The notes below the pieces were generated by a model. That model was not told the DNA's origin. It saw only the letters and a program-made list of their open reading frames with translations, and made no database searches. The position numbers were made by a program, and so were the translations under genes. A stretch of 57,844 nucleotides of DNA from Candidatus Nitrosopumilus sp. (lineage in GTDB: Archaea > Thermoproteota > Nitrososphaeria > Nitrososphaerales > Nitrosopumilaceae): the NCBI GenBank assembly GCA_028448965.1, contig JAONQT010000002.1, positions 1-57,844 of the forward strand, given 5' to 3'. Below are positions 38,147 through 48,431 of the stretch, one piece after another; within the stretch, counting starts at the first letter, position 1; the number at the start of each line of letters is the position of its first letter.

Positions 38147-39012
38147 TCTAAAAGTGCAGCTCCAAATACTCCTGAAGAATCACCAAGTTTATTTTTCAAT
38201 ATAGGGGTTTCAATAATATCTGAAAATACTTTTGAGTAAATTGACTTTCTACCTTCAGTGTATAAAAAATCAATATTAGATAAACCACCTCCAAGTATGA
38301 TGGCATCAGGATCTAAAATGTCAATTACATTTGCAAGTCCATAACCAAAATTTTCTAAAAATTCATCTTTCCATTGTTTACCAATAGTATAATCAAAATT
38401 ATTAATAATTTCAGGCATAGATTGAGTTAATCCAGTTAGTTTATTCCAGCGTTTTTCCAAAGAGGGTCCACTAATGTATGTCTCCACACAACCAGATTTA
38501 CCACAATAGCAGGAATTACCATTTTGATGTAAAGTATGATGTCCCCATTCACCAGCAATATTGGTTCTGCCACAATGAAGAATATTATTAATTACAATTC
38601 CTCCACCTACACCAGTACCTAGAATAACACCAAAAACTAAATCAAATCCGATCCCAGCACCCATTTTAGATTCAGATAAAGTAAAACAATTAGCGTCATT
38701 TTCAATAGAAATAGTTTTTTGGAGTTTATTTTCTAAATCTTTTTTTAAAGATTTACCAATTAAACATTGAGTATTACTATTTTTGATTAATCCAGTTTGC
38801 TTTGAAATTGCACCAGGACAACAAATTCCTAAAGAAAAATCAGAAATATTTTGAGATACATCTGAAATCAGGATTTCAATTGTATCAAGAATGTCATTAT
38901 AATTATTTTGAGGAGTATCTACTCTCTTTCTTTCTAAAACAGTTAGATTTTCATCAAGTACAATGATTTCTGTTTTGGTACCACCCAAATCTATACCAAT
39001 TTTGTACAACAA
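38143..39012 (-). CDS. ROK-family sugar kinase
   Basis: GIDLGGTKTEIIVLD; GTGVGGGIVINN; GHHTLHQNGNSCYCGKSGCVETYISGPSL. Confidence 0.94.
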   Translation of the reverse strand: MLYKIGIDLGGTKTEIIVLDENLTVLERKRVDTPQNNYNDILDTIEILISDVSQNISDFSLGICCPGAISKQTGLIKNSNTQCLIGKSLKKDLENKLQKTISIENDANCFTLSESKMGAGIGFDLVFGVILGTGVGGGIVINNILHCGRTNIAGEWGHHTLHQNGNSCYCGKSGCVETYISGPSLEKRWNKLTGLTQSMPEIINNFDYTIGKQWKDEFLENFGYGLANVIDILDPDAIILGGGLSNIDFLYTEGRKSIYSKVFSDIIETPILKNKLGDSSGVFGAALLD

Positions 39013-39051
39013 TAATTTATGAAAAGTAGTATGCTTAAGTTTTGACTAGAT

Positions 39052-40677
39052 TTATCCCATTGGTGGCATGCCGCCACCGCCACCTGGACCACCAGATATG
39101 GCGATTACATCATCGATTCTAAGAATCATACATGCTGCCTCTGTTGCAGATTTAATTATTTGTTCTTTAACTACAATTGGTTCTACAACATTAATTGCCA
39201 TCATATCAGCAATTTTTGTATTTTTTGCATCAATACCGGTCCATTTTTGACCTTGATTTTGTTTTGATCTTAAAGTAGCCATTGTATCAATTGGATCCAT
39301 TCCAGCATTTTCAGAAATTGTTAATGGTATAACCTCTAATGCTTCAGCATATTTTTTAATTGCAAGTTGTTCTCTACCACTAAAATTATCTGCCCATTCT
39401 TTGAGTTGAGATGCTGCAAATGCTTCTGGAGCTCCACCACCTGCAACAATTTCTGGTTTTTCAATTACATCTTTTACTACCATCAATGAATCATGAATGG
39501 AACGGTCAACCTCATCAATTACTCTTTGAGTTCCTCCACGAATTAGTAATGTAACAGATTGTGGATGTTTACAGCCTTCAATGAATACCCATTTATCGGA
39601 TTCAACTTTCTTTTGGTGAGCTAAATCAGCAGAACCAAGATCTTTTTCAGATAAATCATCTAAGTTACTAATTACACGTCCATCTGTAGCTTTAGCAAGT
39701 TTAATCATATCACTTTCTTTGACACGACGAATTGCCATAATTCCATGTTTTGAAAGATAATGTTGTGCAATGTCATCAATTCCTTTTTGACAAACCAAAA
39801 CATTGGCGCCAACATCATGTAATTTATCAACCATTGTTTTTAACATTCTGTTTTCTTCTTCCAAAAACATTTGCATTTGTGTTGGGTCAGTAATCCTAAT
39901 TTCTGCACTCATTTCAGTTTTTTCAATTTCTAATGCAGAATTAATTAATGCAATATTTGCTTTTTCGATTCTAGTGGGCATTCCACTATGAACAATTTCT
40001 TTATCTAAAACAATACCTTTTACAATTTGTGTATCTTCTATTGAGCCACCTGGTTTCTTTTCAACTTTAATATTTTCTAGGTCAACAAAATATTGATCTC
40101 CTTTTTTTGTTGCAATACTAAGAACTGCATCAACCACAATTTTTGATAAACTAGAACTATCTTCAGAAATTAGTTTTGATTGCATACTTGTTGAGGCAAT
40201 TTTAAGAAGTGATGCTTTGTCATCAGGTTGAATTTTTTTGGATAATTGTGAATAAATTTCAAGAACCTTTTCAGATGCTGCTTGAAAACCTTCAATAATG
40301 GTTGAAGAATGAACATCTTTCTTTAAAAGATCTTCAGCTCTTGCTAATAAGGCACCGCCGAAAACAACAGATGAAGTAGTTCCGTCACCTACTTCATTAT
40401 CTACAGTTTTGGAAATCTCGACTATCATTTTTGCTGCTGGGTGTTGAACATCAATTTCTTTAAGAATAGTAGCACCATCATTTGTAATTGTAACGTCGCC
40501 TAAGGAATCAACTAGCATTTTATCTAAACCACGAGGTCCAAGACTACTTTTAACTAATTCTGCAACCAATTTTGCTGCTGCAATATTGTTTTGTTGAGCA
40601 TCTTTACCTTTTTGTTGTAATGCACTTTCTTTAAGAACTAGTACAGGTCCATTTGGTCCTTGTTGAATTGATGCCAT
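39052..40677 (-). CDS. Thermosome subunit (group II chaperonin)
   Basis: [50 protein letters not shown]-terminal [13 protein letters not shown]. Confidence 0.98.
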   Translation of the reverse strand: MASIQQGPNGPVLVLKESALQQKGKDAQQNNIAAAKLVAELVKSSLGPRGLDKMLVDSLGDVTITNDGATILKEIDVQHPAAKMIVEISKTVDNEVGDGTTSSVVFGGALLARAEDLLKKDVHSSTIIEGFQAASEKVLEIYSQLSKKIQPDDKASLLKIASTSMQSKLISEDSSSLSKIVVDAVLSIATKKGDQYFVDLENIKVEKKPGGSIEDTQIVKGIVLDKEIVHSGMPTRIEKANIALINSALEIEKTEMSAEIRITDPTQMQMFLEEENRMLKTMVDKLHDVGANVLVCQKGIDDIAQHYLSKHGIMAIRRVKESDMIKLAKATDGRVISNLDDLSEKDLGSADLAHQKKVESDKWVFIEGCKHPQSVTLLIRGGTQRVIDEVDRSIHDSLMVVKDVIEKPEIVAGGGAPEAFAASQLKEWADNFSGREQLAIKKYAEALEVIPLTISENAGMDPIDTMATLRSKQNQGQKWTGIDAKNTKIADMMAINVVEPIVVKEQIIKSATEAACMILRIDDVIAISGGPGGGGGMPPMG

Positions 40678-40721
40678 TTAGATTCATTTTCAATTCTCAA
40701 AATGCCCCTTTTTAACATTGC

Positions 40722-42485
40722 CTAATTGATTGGAGAAATGTAAGATCGTTTTTTGACATCAATAATTCCACCTGCAAGAATCCTTACAGAAGGTAGGGCT
40801 AGAAAAGGCAAGAAAAGAGGGATCAAGTGAGGTCTATGAAATTTACATCCTAAATCTACAATAGAATTATTGATCTGTTCAAAATTAGATGAAACAGTTT
40901 CAAAAGAATCAGTTGAAACAATACCACCAAATTGTAAAGGTAATGAGGCAAGTATTTTTCCAGATTTGACCACGACTAGACCACCTTGATTTTTAATTAA
41001 ATGGTTTGATGCTATTGCCATATCAGAATCATTTGAACCAAGTACAATCAAATTATTTTCATGAAAACTCCAAGTTGAAGCAAATGCACCTATATCAGCA
41101 CCAAAATTTTCAAGAAATCCAATTGTATGTTGATTTGTTCCATGAATTCTATCAAATGCTGCAATTTTCCAAACATCAGAATCTAAAGATGCTGAAACAT
41201 GACCATCCTTAGAATTAAGTTCAGATGTTCCTAATTTAGTAATTATTTCATTTTGCATAAAAATTGTATTTGCTACTACATGTTCTTTCTTGGATTTAAT
41301 TAGAAAATCATTTTTAGAGAATTTTTTTAATTTAACAGTTTTTTTAATCCATGGAGAAATAATGTTTTTTCTAATACGAGCTACAAAAGAACCATTAGAA
41401 ACTACAAGTTTACCACCAACAAAAACATGTTTTGGTTTAAATGATTTTAGATTATCAAAAACCAAGATATCAGCTAATTTGCCAGGTGCAATACCACCAA
41501 GATCTTTTCCCATATTATAATAATCAAAATTATTCTTAGATGCCATTGTAACTGCATCAATAGGTGCTAAACCAAGTTTGATAGATTCTCGTATGCAATA
41601 GTCAATATGACCAAATTTAGAAATATCTAATGGGTCAAGACCATCAGAACAAAACATTAATCGATTAAGATACGTTCCATGTGATAATACACGGGGAATA
41701 ATTTCTTTCAAATCACGACGTATAGAACCTTCTCTAATCATTATCCACATTCCAAGACGTAATCTTTCTAATACTTGATCAAAATTAATTGGTTCGTGAC
41801 AAGAAAGAATTCCAGATGAAACATATGCATTAAGTTTTTTATCACTTGCACCTGCAGTGTGTCCATTAATTATACAATCACATTCCAACATTGTTGAAAG
41901 TGATTTCATTGTTTTAGGTTCACGTAAAATTACTTTAGTCCATGAAAAAACTTCTCCCATTCCAATTACATGTGGATGTTTTATTGCAGTTTTTTCTTGA
42001 GATAAAGTTAAAGATTTACTATTACTAAATTTTGCATCTACAGGAAGCCCTCCAGGAACTGCTTGAAATATTCGAATTGGTAAATTTTCTCCCAGTTTAA
42101 GAAATTCCTGAAAACCCTTGTAACCAGCTACACTAACAATATCAATTGGATCTGAAAAGAGAGAAGTTACACCACAAAGAAGAGCTTGTTTTGCAAATTC
42201 AGATGGCAATACAAATTGATCAATGTGTAAATGGGGATCTGCAAATCCGGGACTGACAAATTTATCATGAATATCAATTACTTTTGTTTTGGGTCCTATC
42301 GTATGTGTTGCATCAGGACCAACATATGCAATACGATCATTAATTATTGCGATCTGACTTTTTGGAATGATTTCTCTGGTGTAAACTGATAGTAAGTTAC
42401 AATTTTTCAAGACAAGATTTGCTTTTTTGTCTCCAAGTGCTACAGAATTTAGAGAGTTAATAGAATGGGCTAGGCTTGAATTCAT
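40722..42485 (-). CDS. ade: Adenine deaminase
   Basis: VSPGFADPHLHIDQF; VIGMGEVFSW; INGHTAGASDKKLNAYVSSGI; FCSDGLDP. Confidence 0.92.
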   Translation of the reverse strand: MNSSLAHSINSLNSVALGDKKANLVLKNCNLLSVYTREIIPKSQIAIINDRIAYVGPDATHTIGPKTKVIDIHDKFVSPGFADPHLHIDQFVLPSEFAKQALLCGVTSLFSDPIDIVSVAGYKGFQEFLKLGENLPIRIFQAVPGGLPVDAKFSNSKSLTLSQEKTAIKHPHVIGMGEVFSWTKVILREPKTMKSLSTMLECDCIINGHTAGASDKKLNAYVSSGILSCHEPINFDQVLERLRLGMWIMIREGSIRRDLKEIIPRVLSHGTYLNRLMFCSDGLDPLDISKFGHIDYCIRESIKLGLAPIDAVTMASKNNFDYYNMGKDLGGIAPGKLADILVFDNLKSFKPKHVFVGGKLVVSNGSFVARIRKNIISPWIKKTVKLKKFSKNDFLIKSKKEHVVANTIFMQNEIITKLGTSELNSKDGHVSASLDSDVWKIAAFDRIHGTNQHTIGFLENFGADIGAFASTWSFHENNLIVLGSNDSDMAIASNHLIKNQGGLVVVKSGKILASLPLQFGGIVSTDSFETVSSNFEQINNSIVDLGCKFHRPHLIPLFLPFLALPSVRILAGGIIDVKKRSYISPIN

Positions 42486-42554
42486 AATAATAAATGAAAT
42501 TTATGACTATTATAGGTTCAATGCTTAAATTACGGATGGAGAGGTTTTGTTGAT

Positions 42555-42836
42555 ATGAACATTCCAAAGGTGATCAGAAAGTATTGTGCAAAATGTAAAA
42601 CACATACTGAACAAAAGGTCTCCATTTACAAGGCTGGAAAAAGACGTGGTTCTGCTAGAGGTGAACGTCGTCACGCTGAACGTAAACAAGGCTATGGTGG
42701 ACAGAAATTCCCAAAACTTGCAAAACCAGCTAAAGTTACAAAGAAAGTTACTCCTATTATGACATGCACTGTATGTAAAAAGAAATACAATAAAAAAGGT
42801 GTTAGAATTAAGAAATTTGAGTTGGTAGCAGCATGA
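42555..42836 (+). CDS. rpl44e: 50S ribosomal protein L44e
   Basis: MNIPKVIRKYCAKCKTHTEQKVSIYKAGKRRGSARGERR...GYGGQKFPK; CTVCKKKY. Confidence 0.97.
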   Translation: MNIPKVIRKYCAKCKTHTEQKVSIYKAGKRRGSARGERRHAERKQGYGGQKFPKLAKPAKVTKKVTPIMTCTVCKKKYNKKGVRIKKFELVAA

Positions 42837-43030
42837 AGAAAGATCACATCGAAATTCCAAAACCATCAAGTAAATTTCAAAAAGTTAATTGTGAAGAATG
42901 TGGTGAATTACAGGTAGTATATTCTCATGCATCTACAGTTATTGCATGTAATTCTTGTGGCAATACAATTTCAGAACCAACAGGTTCTAAAGCCAAAATA
43001 AATGGTAAAGTTTCAGGTAGTGCTGAGTAA
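42833..43030 (+). CDS. rps27e: 30S ribosomal protein S27e
   Basis: FQKVNCEECGELQVVYSHASTVIACNSCGNTISEPTGSKAKI. Confidence 0.96.
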   Translation: MKKDHIEIPKPSSKFQKVNCEECGELQVVYSHASTVIACNSCGNTISEPTGSKAKINGKVSGSAE

Positions 43031-43597
43031 TTCATAATCCTGTTTTGTGTTTAAATTAAATGCAACTCGTTTATCATCAATTAAAATATAATTTTGATCT
43101 AAATTTTTAGATGAATTAATTTTATTTGCGTTAATTAAAGAAATTCCAGTATAATTACATACTTCATTATTATAATTTATGGAATAATCAGATTCTAATC
43201 CAAGTCTAGTTAAAAATTTGTTAGTAACGAGTATACTTGTCCAAATTTTTTCAGGATTATAATGTTTAACAATATTTTTTATAATTTCACTATCTAGTAA
43301 TGGTAAATCACCTGAAGTAAGTAAAACAGAATCATTTGTAGATTGAAGTACCAAACTTAAATCTTCAACATAGCCAATTCCATTAGTATTAAAAATTTCA
43401 ATATTATTTTCTTGTAATAGTTTTTTTGTATTTGGAGAATTAGAACTAGTTAAGGCAAAAATTTTTGAAAAACAATTTGAATCTTTTAACGAGTCAACCA
43501 CATGAAGAATTATTGGTTTTCTATATTTGAGTAACAATTTTTCATTACCTAAATTCATGCGTGTACCTTTACCACCAGCCATTATCAAACCAATCAT
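43013..43597 (-). CDS. cobY: Adenosylcobinamide-phosphate guanylyltransferase-like NTP transferase (CobY type)
   Basis: LIMAGGKGTRMNLGNEKLLLKYRKPIILHVVDSL; LTSGDLPLLDSEI; clustered with cobS and cbiB. Confidence 0.88.
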   Translation of the reverse strand: MIGLIMAGGKGTRMNLGNEKLLLKYRKPIILHVVDSLKDSNCFSKIFALTSSNSPNTKKLLQENNIEIFNTNGIGYVEDLSLVLQSTNDSVLLTSGDLPLLDSEIIKNIVKHYNPEKIWTSILVTNKFLTRLGLESDYSINYNNEVCNYTGISLINANKINSSKNLDQNYILIDDKRVAFNLNTKQDYELLSTT

Positions 43598-44337
43598 ACT
43601 GATACAAATACCATCAAAGATGCTAAACGAGTTAATTCATTAGTTGAACCAAGCACGTCGCCAGTTATTCCACCAAAACTACGATTAGATATTACCAGAA
43701 CTAGCAATGTTACGATAAAAGTTACACTAAGCATGATAATACCAGTAGTTTCACCAAGTAAAGCAACAGGAATTATCATAATTACAAAAGCTACCATTAA
43801 TTTTTTCTTGTCTTTCATAATTTTCATAAAAGGAGAATTTGACCCTATTGCTGCTGAATTTCCTAAATTTGCTAATAGAACCATTGAAAATTTTGCTAAA
43901 ATTTCACTAATTAAAATTGCCTTAAACAAATCAAATCCAGTTGTAAGTGAAATTGCAGCAACTAGTCCAATTAGATATAAAACAATTGCAACTACTCCTG
44001 CAGATCCTGTAGAAAGATCCTTCATTGCATTAAGTTTTTTTTCTTTACTACCTTTTACCATAAGACCATCAGCAAAATCAGCTAAACCATCTGCATGGTG
44101 AATTCCAGTTATAATTACAATTGATGTAACTACGAGAAAACTAACTATGATTGGATCCAAAAGAAATGATAAACCAAAACCAAATGAACCAACTAAAATT
44201 CCAATAATAATTCCAACAATAGGGAATAGATACATGTATTTTGCAATATCATCTAATGTAGAATTTGATGATGATGGTAAAATTGTTAAAAAAGAAAAAA
44301 TTGATCCAACTTCTTTAAACATAAAGCCACCATCCAA
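43594..44337 (-). CDS. cobS: Adenosylcobinamide-GDP ribazoletransferase
   Basis: FLTILP; GIHHADGLADFADGLMVKGSKEKKLNAMKDLSTGSAGV. Confidence 0.94.
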   Translation of the reverse strand: MDGGFMFKEVGSIFSFLTILPSSSNSTLDDIAKYMYLFPIVGIIIGILVGSFGFGLSFLLDPIIVSFLVVTSIVIITGIHHADGLADFADGLMVKGSKEKKLNAMKDLSTGSAGVVAIVLYLIGLVAAISLTTGFDLFKAILISEILAKFSMVLLANLGNSAAIGSNSPFMKIMKDKKKLMVAFVIMIIPVALLGETTGIIMLSVTFIVTLLVLVISNRSFGGITGDVLGSTNELTRLASLMVFVSV

Positions 44338-45286
44338 TAAAAGATAAAAATAGAATTATTGGAACTGTAATAATTCCAAAGAAAAGAATTGACGTTAGTT
44401 TCATAATTTTAATTGCAGATAAGACATGATGTTTTGTAAGAATAATTTCACCATCACCCAATTTGTAATGATTTATTTTTTCAAATTTAGTTTCTAAAGC
44501 ACCAGCTAATGCTGCCATTGGATATCCAGCATTAGGACTTTCAGTTGTTTTGCCATCCCTAATCATTACTTTGTAAGAATTTCTCCAATTATTTTGTAAA
44601 ATAGCTGCTGAAATAATCATTATTAATCCTGTAAGTCTAGAAGGAATATAATTTAAGATTGTATCACAAGTAGCAGTAAACCATCCTAAATTTCTAAAAA
44701 TATCATTTTTGTATCCAATCATCGAATCTGCTGTATTGATTACTCGATACACAAAGGCCCCCCATAAACCAAAAAAAGCATAATAAAACATTGGTCCAGT
44801 AACACCATCAACAGTATTCTCACTAATGCTTTCTAATACGCCTGAAAGTACATGATTTTTATCCAAATTAGTAGTATTTCTCTTTACAATCATGGATAGA
44901 TAATTTCTTGCCATGTCTAGATTATTACTTTCCAAAGATTCCAATACGCTAGTTGCATGTTTTTCCATTCCACGAATAGCAATAGTTGTTTTAAGCAGTA
45001 ATGCTCCAGTAATTATAGAAACAATCAGTGAAATATAATCAATAGAAATTAAAGATATTCCAAAACTAAGACTTGATAATAATAGAACAACAATACTAGA
45101 AATAATTATTATAATTAAAGTACCTCCAATTTTTTCAAATATAGAATTTTGATGTTTTGCAATAGGAGTAAATTTTCCAATCAACATTCCTATCCAGGCT
45201 GTTGGATGATAGCGATTTTTTGGATCTCCAAATATTAAATCAATTAAAATTGCAAAACCAATAATAGATATAGATTCAAGAATCAT
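44315..45286 (-). CDS. cbiB: Adenosylcobinamide-phosphate synthase
   Basis: IDLIFGDPKNRYHPTAWIGMLIGK; RNYLSMIVKRNTTNLDKNHVLSGVLESISENTVDGVTGPMFYY. Confidence 0.95.
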   Translation of the reverse strand: MILESISIIGFAILIDLIFGDPKNRYHPTAWIGMLIGKFTPIAKHQNSIFEKIGGTLIIIIISSIVVLLLSSLSFGISLISIDYISLIVSIITGALLLKTTIAIRGMEKHATSVLESLESNNLDMARNYLSMIVKRNTTNLDKNHVLSGVLESISENTVDGVTGPMFYYAFFGLWGAFVYRVINTADSMIGYKNDIFRNLGWFTATCDTILNYIPSRLTGLIMIISAAILQNNWRNSYKVMIRDGKTTESPNAGYPMAALAGALETKFEKINHYKLGDGEIILTKHHVLSAIKIMKLTSILFFGIITVPIILFLSFIGWWLYV

Positions 45287-46122
45287 TGTAACATTTTCTC
45301 AATTGAGTTAATATCAATATTTAATTCAACAATTTTTGATAATTTATTTAATTCATCGTCAATTTTTGAAATATTTTTTTTATTCCAAGTAATATGTTTA
45401 GGTTTTGCATTAAGAGAATCTTCTTCAGGTAAATTTAATGGTATCAAGGGAATAGTTCCAAAAATAGGAATTTTTGTAATATTTTTTAATTTTTTAAATC
45501 CAGGTTTTAAAACATCAATATCACCACGAAATTTATTAAAAATAAATCCCTTGACAAGTTTTTGATATTTTTTATCAATTAAATTCATAGTTCCAACTAA
45601 ACTTGCAAAAGATCCGCCTCTATCAATATCAGTTACTAATAAAACATCTGCATTTGCTTTTTTAGCGATTTTCATATTTGCAATATCATATTTTTGTAAA
45701 TTAATTTCTGCAGGAGAACCTGCTCCTTCCATAATTACTAAATCAAAATTTCTCTGTAAAGTCTTCAGTGATTTTGTAGCTATTCGCATACCTTCAATAT
45801 TCACAAATTTTTCATAATATTCTTGAGCATGCATTTTTTTGAAACGCTTACCGTTCAAATATACAATACTAGAATAATTTCCAACTGGTTTTAATAAAAT
45901 AGGATTCAAATCAGGCGTAATATTACAACGCGCACCAAAAGCTTGAATTGCTTGAGCGCGAGAAATTTCAAAATCAGGCGTAATATATGCAAAATTAGAC
46001 ATATTTTGAGATTTGAATGGAGCCACACTGTAGCCTTTATCAGAAAAAATTCTACACAAGGCTGCAACTAAAGTTGTTTTACCAGCACCAGAAGAAGTTC
46101 CTTGAATCATTAATGATTTCAT
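45283..46122 (-). CDS. cobQ: Cobyric acid synthase N-terminal (ATP-dependent) domain only; GATase domain absent
   Basis: LMIQGTSSGAGKTTLVAALCRIFSDKGYSVAPFKSQNMSNFA; EGAGSPAEINL; DIDRGGSFASLVGT; ends at residue 279. Confidence 0.9.
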   Translation of the reverse strand: MKSLMIQGTSSGAGKTTLVAALCRIFSDKGYSVAPFKSQNMSNFAYITPDFEISRAQAIQAFGARCNITPDLNPILLKPVGNYSSIVYLNGKRFKKMHAQEYYEKFVNIEGMRIATKSLKTLQRNFDLVIMEGAGSPAEINLQKYDIANMKIAKKANADVLLVTDIDRGGSFASLVGTMNLIDKKYQKLVKGFIFNKFRGDIDVLKPGFKKLKNITKIPIFGTIPLIPLNLPEEDSLNAKPKHITWNKKNISKIDDELNKLSKIVELNIDINSIEKMLQ

Positions 46123-47201
46123 TTTATTTTCTCCAATGCTTTTACTAGTTTTACATTATCTTTATGGGATTTTACTGCAATTCGAATATATTGATTATCT
46201 AAACCTCTAAAATTTTTACAATCACGAATTAAAATTTTGTTTTTTAATAATTTTTTTTGTAATTTTGTAGAATTATATTTTGTTTTAATTAAAATAAAAT
46301 TTGTAAATGATGGAATACATTGAAATCCATCTAGTATAGAAATATTATTTTCTAAGTATTTTAATTCTTTTTGAATTATCATATTAGATTTTTTTATATG
46401 AGAAATATTTTTAATAACAGCATTTGCTGCATCCTGTGCTAAAGAATTTACACTCCAAGGAATTTTTATTTTTTTTAAAATATTAATTATTTCTTTAGAA
46501 CCACATGCATATCCAATTCTTAATCCAGGTAAACCAAATGATTTTGTTAAAGATCTTAAAATAAAAATATTATCATATTTTTTTACATAAGAAATTACAG
46601 ATTCATTAGATTTTGGAACTAATTCAATAAAACATTCATCAATAAATACAATAGTTTTTAATTTTTTTGCCATAATTATTATAGATAATAATTCTTTTTT
46701 TGACAATAATTCTCCCGTAGGATTATTAGGATTACAAAGAAAAATACATCCATTTTTTGGAATCTGTAAAATAAATGAATCAATATCTTTAGATAAATTT
46801 AAAGATTTAAAATATGAAATTTTAGAATTATTTAATTTCACTGCAGTTTCATATTCTTGAAATGTTGGTACATGGATTAACACTTTAGTTGTTTTAGATA
46901 AAAATGCAAAACAAAAATTATAGAGAATTTCAATTGCACCGTTTCCAACAATAATATTTGATTTAGATAAATGCGTATATTTTTCTAAACTTGAAATTAC
47001 AGTCTCTGAATTTGGATCAGGATAAAATTTAATGTTGTCTAAATTTTTTTTAATTATTAATTTAACAGAATGAGGGATTCCAAGGGGGGTAATATTAGAA
47101 CTAAAATCAATAATATTTTGATCGCGATTTTTTAAAGGAAATTTTCCACCATGAATAACAGGGGCATGTTGACGAATAGACGATTTTACGGTTATTTTCA
47201 C
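46119..47201 (-). CDS. cobD: PLP-dependent threonine-phosphate decarboxylase-like enzyme (HisC-like fold)
   Basis: HGGKF...IDFSSNITPLGIP; GNGAIEILYNF; NPNNPTGELL; RSLTKSFGLPGLRIGY; in cobalamin cluster. Confidence 0.85.
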   Translation of the reverse strand: MKITVKSSIRQHAPVIHGGKFPLKNRDQNIIDFSSNITPLGIPHSVKLIIKKNLDNIKFYPDPNSETVISSLEKYTHLSKSNIIVGNGAIEILYNFCFAFLSKTTKVLIHVPTFQEYETAVKLNNSKISYFKSLNLSKDIDSFILQIPKNGCIFLCNPNNPTGELLSKKELLSIIIMAKKLKTIVFIDECFIELVPKSNESVISYVKKYDNIFILRSLTKSFGLPGLRIGYACGSKEIINILKKIKIPWSVNSLAQDAANAVIKNISHIKKSNMIIQKELKYLENNISILDGFQCIPSFTNFILIKTKYNSTKLQKKLLKNKILIRDCKNFRGLDNQYIRIAVKSHKDNVKLVKALEKIK

Positions 47202-47283
47202 AGTTACAAGTAGAATTGGCTAATTTAGTATCTTGTGGTAATCTGAAAACGATTATTAATTGAAACCGATCTAATTTCTCATT

Positions 47284-48360
47284 ATGGGCAAGAAAAAAGT
47301 TGCAATAATTGGGGTTACAGGTTCTGTAGGCCAAGAATTTGTACTATCATTGGATAATCACCCATGGTTTGAAGTTACTCAAATTGCAGCATCTGAACGT
47401 TCAGCAGGAAAAAATTATCTGGATGCAATAAAAGATGCTAGTGGAATTATAGCATGGGATGTAGGTGGAGAAATTCCAGAATATATCAAAAATATGACAG
47501 TTAAATCAGTAGATCAATTAGATATTTCTCAATTAGATTTGATATTTTCTGCAGTGGAATCTGAAGCTGCAAGAGACATAGAAACTAAAATGGCTGCAGA
47601 ATTACCAGTTATCTCAACTAGTTCAGCTTATAGATATGAGGATGATGTTCCAATACTAATTCCAGGAATTAATGATGAGCAGATAGAATTACTAGAAATT
47701 CAAAAGAAAAATAGAAACTGGAAAGGATGGGTAGCTCCTTTACCAAATTGTACTACTACAGGTTTAGCAATTACATTAAAACCACTACTTGAGAAATATG
47801 GTGCAAAAAAAGTTATGATGACTTCAATGCAGGCAATATCAGGTGGAGGTAAGTCAGGGGTATCCGCAATGGGAATCACAGATAATATTATTCCATATAT
47901 CCCAAAAGAAGAAGGAAAGGTTAGATTAGAAACAAGGAAAATTTTGGGAAAACTAAAAGATGGAAAAATTGAAGATGCAGATATCAAAATTAGTTGTACT
48001 TGCACCAGAGTTCCAGTAATAGATGGTCATACAGAATCAGTGTTTGTAGAAACTACAGAAGAAATTGATCCACAAAAAGCAAAGGAAACTTACAATCAAA
48101 GTAACAAAGACAGTTCAGTAATAGGATTACCATCTGCTCCAAAAGATTACTATGCATTCCATGAAGATCCAACGAGACCACAACCAAGAATGGAAAGAAC
48201 TGTAGGGGATGGAATGACTACAACAATTGGAAGAGTAGAAAAGGAAGAATTATTTGATAATGGATTGAAATACATGTTATTCTCACATAATAAAAAAATG
48301 GGTTCTGCAAAAGGCGCTGTCTTGTTAGCAGAAATGTTATACAAAAAAGATAAGATTTAG
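47284..48360 (+). CDS. asd: Aspartate-semialdehyde dehydrogenase family protein
   Basis: VAIIGVTGSVGQEF; SAVESEAARDIE; APLPNCTTTGLAITLKPL; MTSMQAISGGGKSGV. Confidence 0.92.
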   Translation: MGKKKVAIIGVTGSVGQEFVLSLDNHPWFEVTQIAASERSAGKNYLDAIKDASGIIAWDVGGEIPEYIKNMTVKSVDQLDISQLDLIFSAVESEAARDIETKMAAELPVISTSSAYRYEDDVPILIPGINDEQIELLEIQKKNRNWKGWVAPLPNCTTTGLAITLKPLLEKYGAKKVMMTSMQAISGGGKSGVSAMGITDNIIPYIPKEEGKVRLETRKILGKLKDGKIEDADIKISCTCTRVPVIDGHTESVFVETTEEIDPQKAKETYNQSNKDSSVIGLPSAPKDYYAFHEDPTRPQPRMERTVGDGMTTTIGRVEKEELFDNGLKYMLFSHNKKMGSAKGAVLLAEMLYKKDKI

Positions 48361-48431
48361 TGGATTATCTGTAATTTTTACAATAATAACTTTATAAGAA
48401 CCAAAAATCTTCATCGATTTGGGTGTTTTAG

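Noticed and set aside
44147-45283. Possible decayed GATase remnant of cobQ downstream of the short CobQ
   Set aside because: The region is fully occupied by intact cbiB, whose start overlaps the cobQ stop; no amidotransferase motif seen
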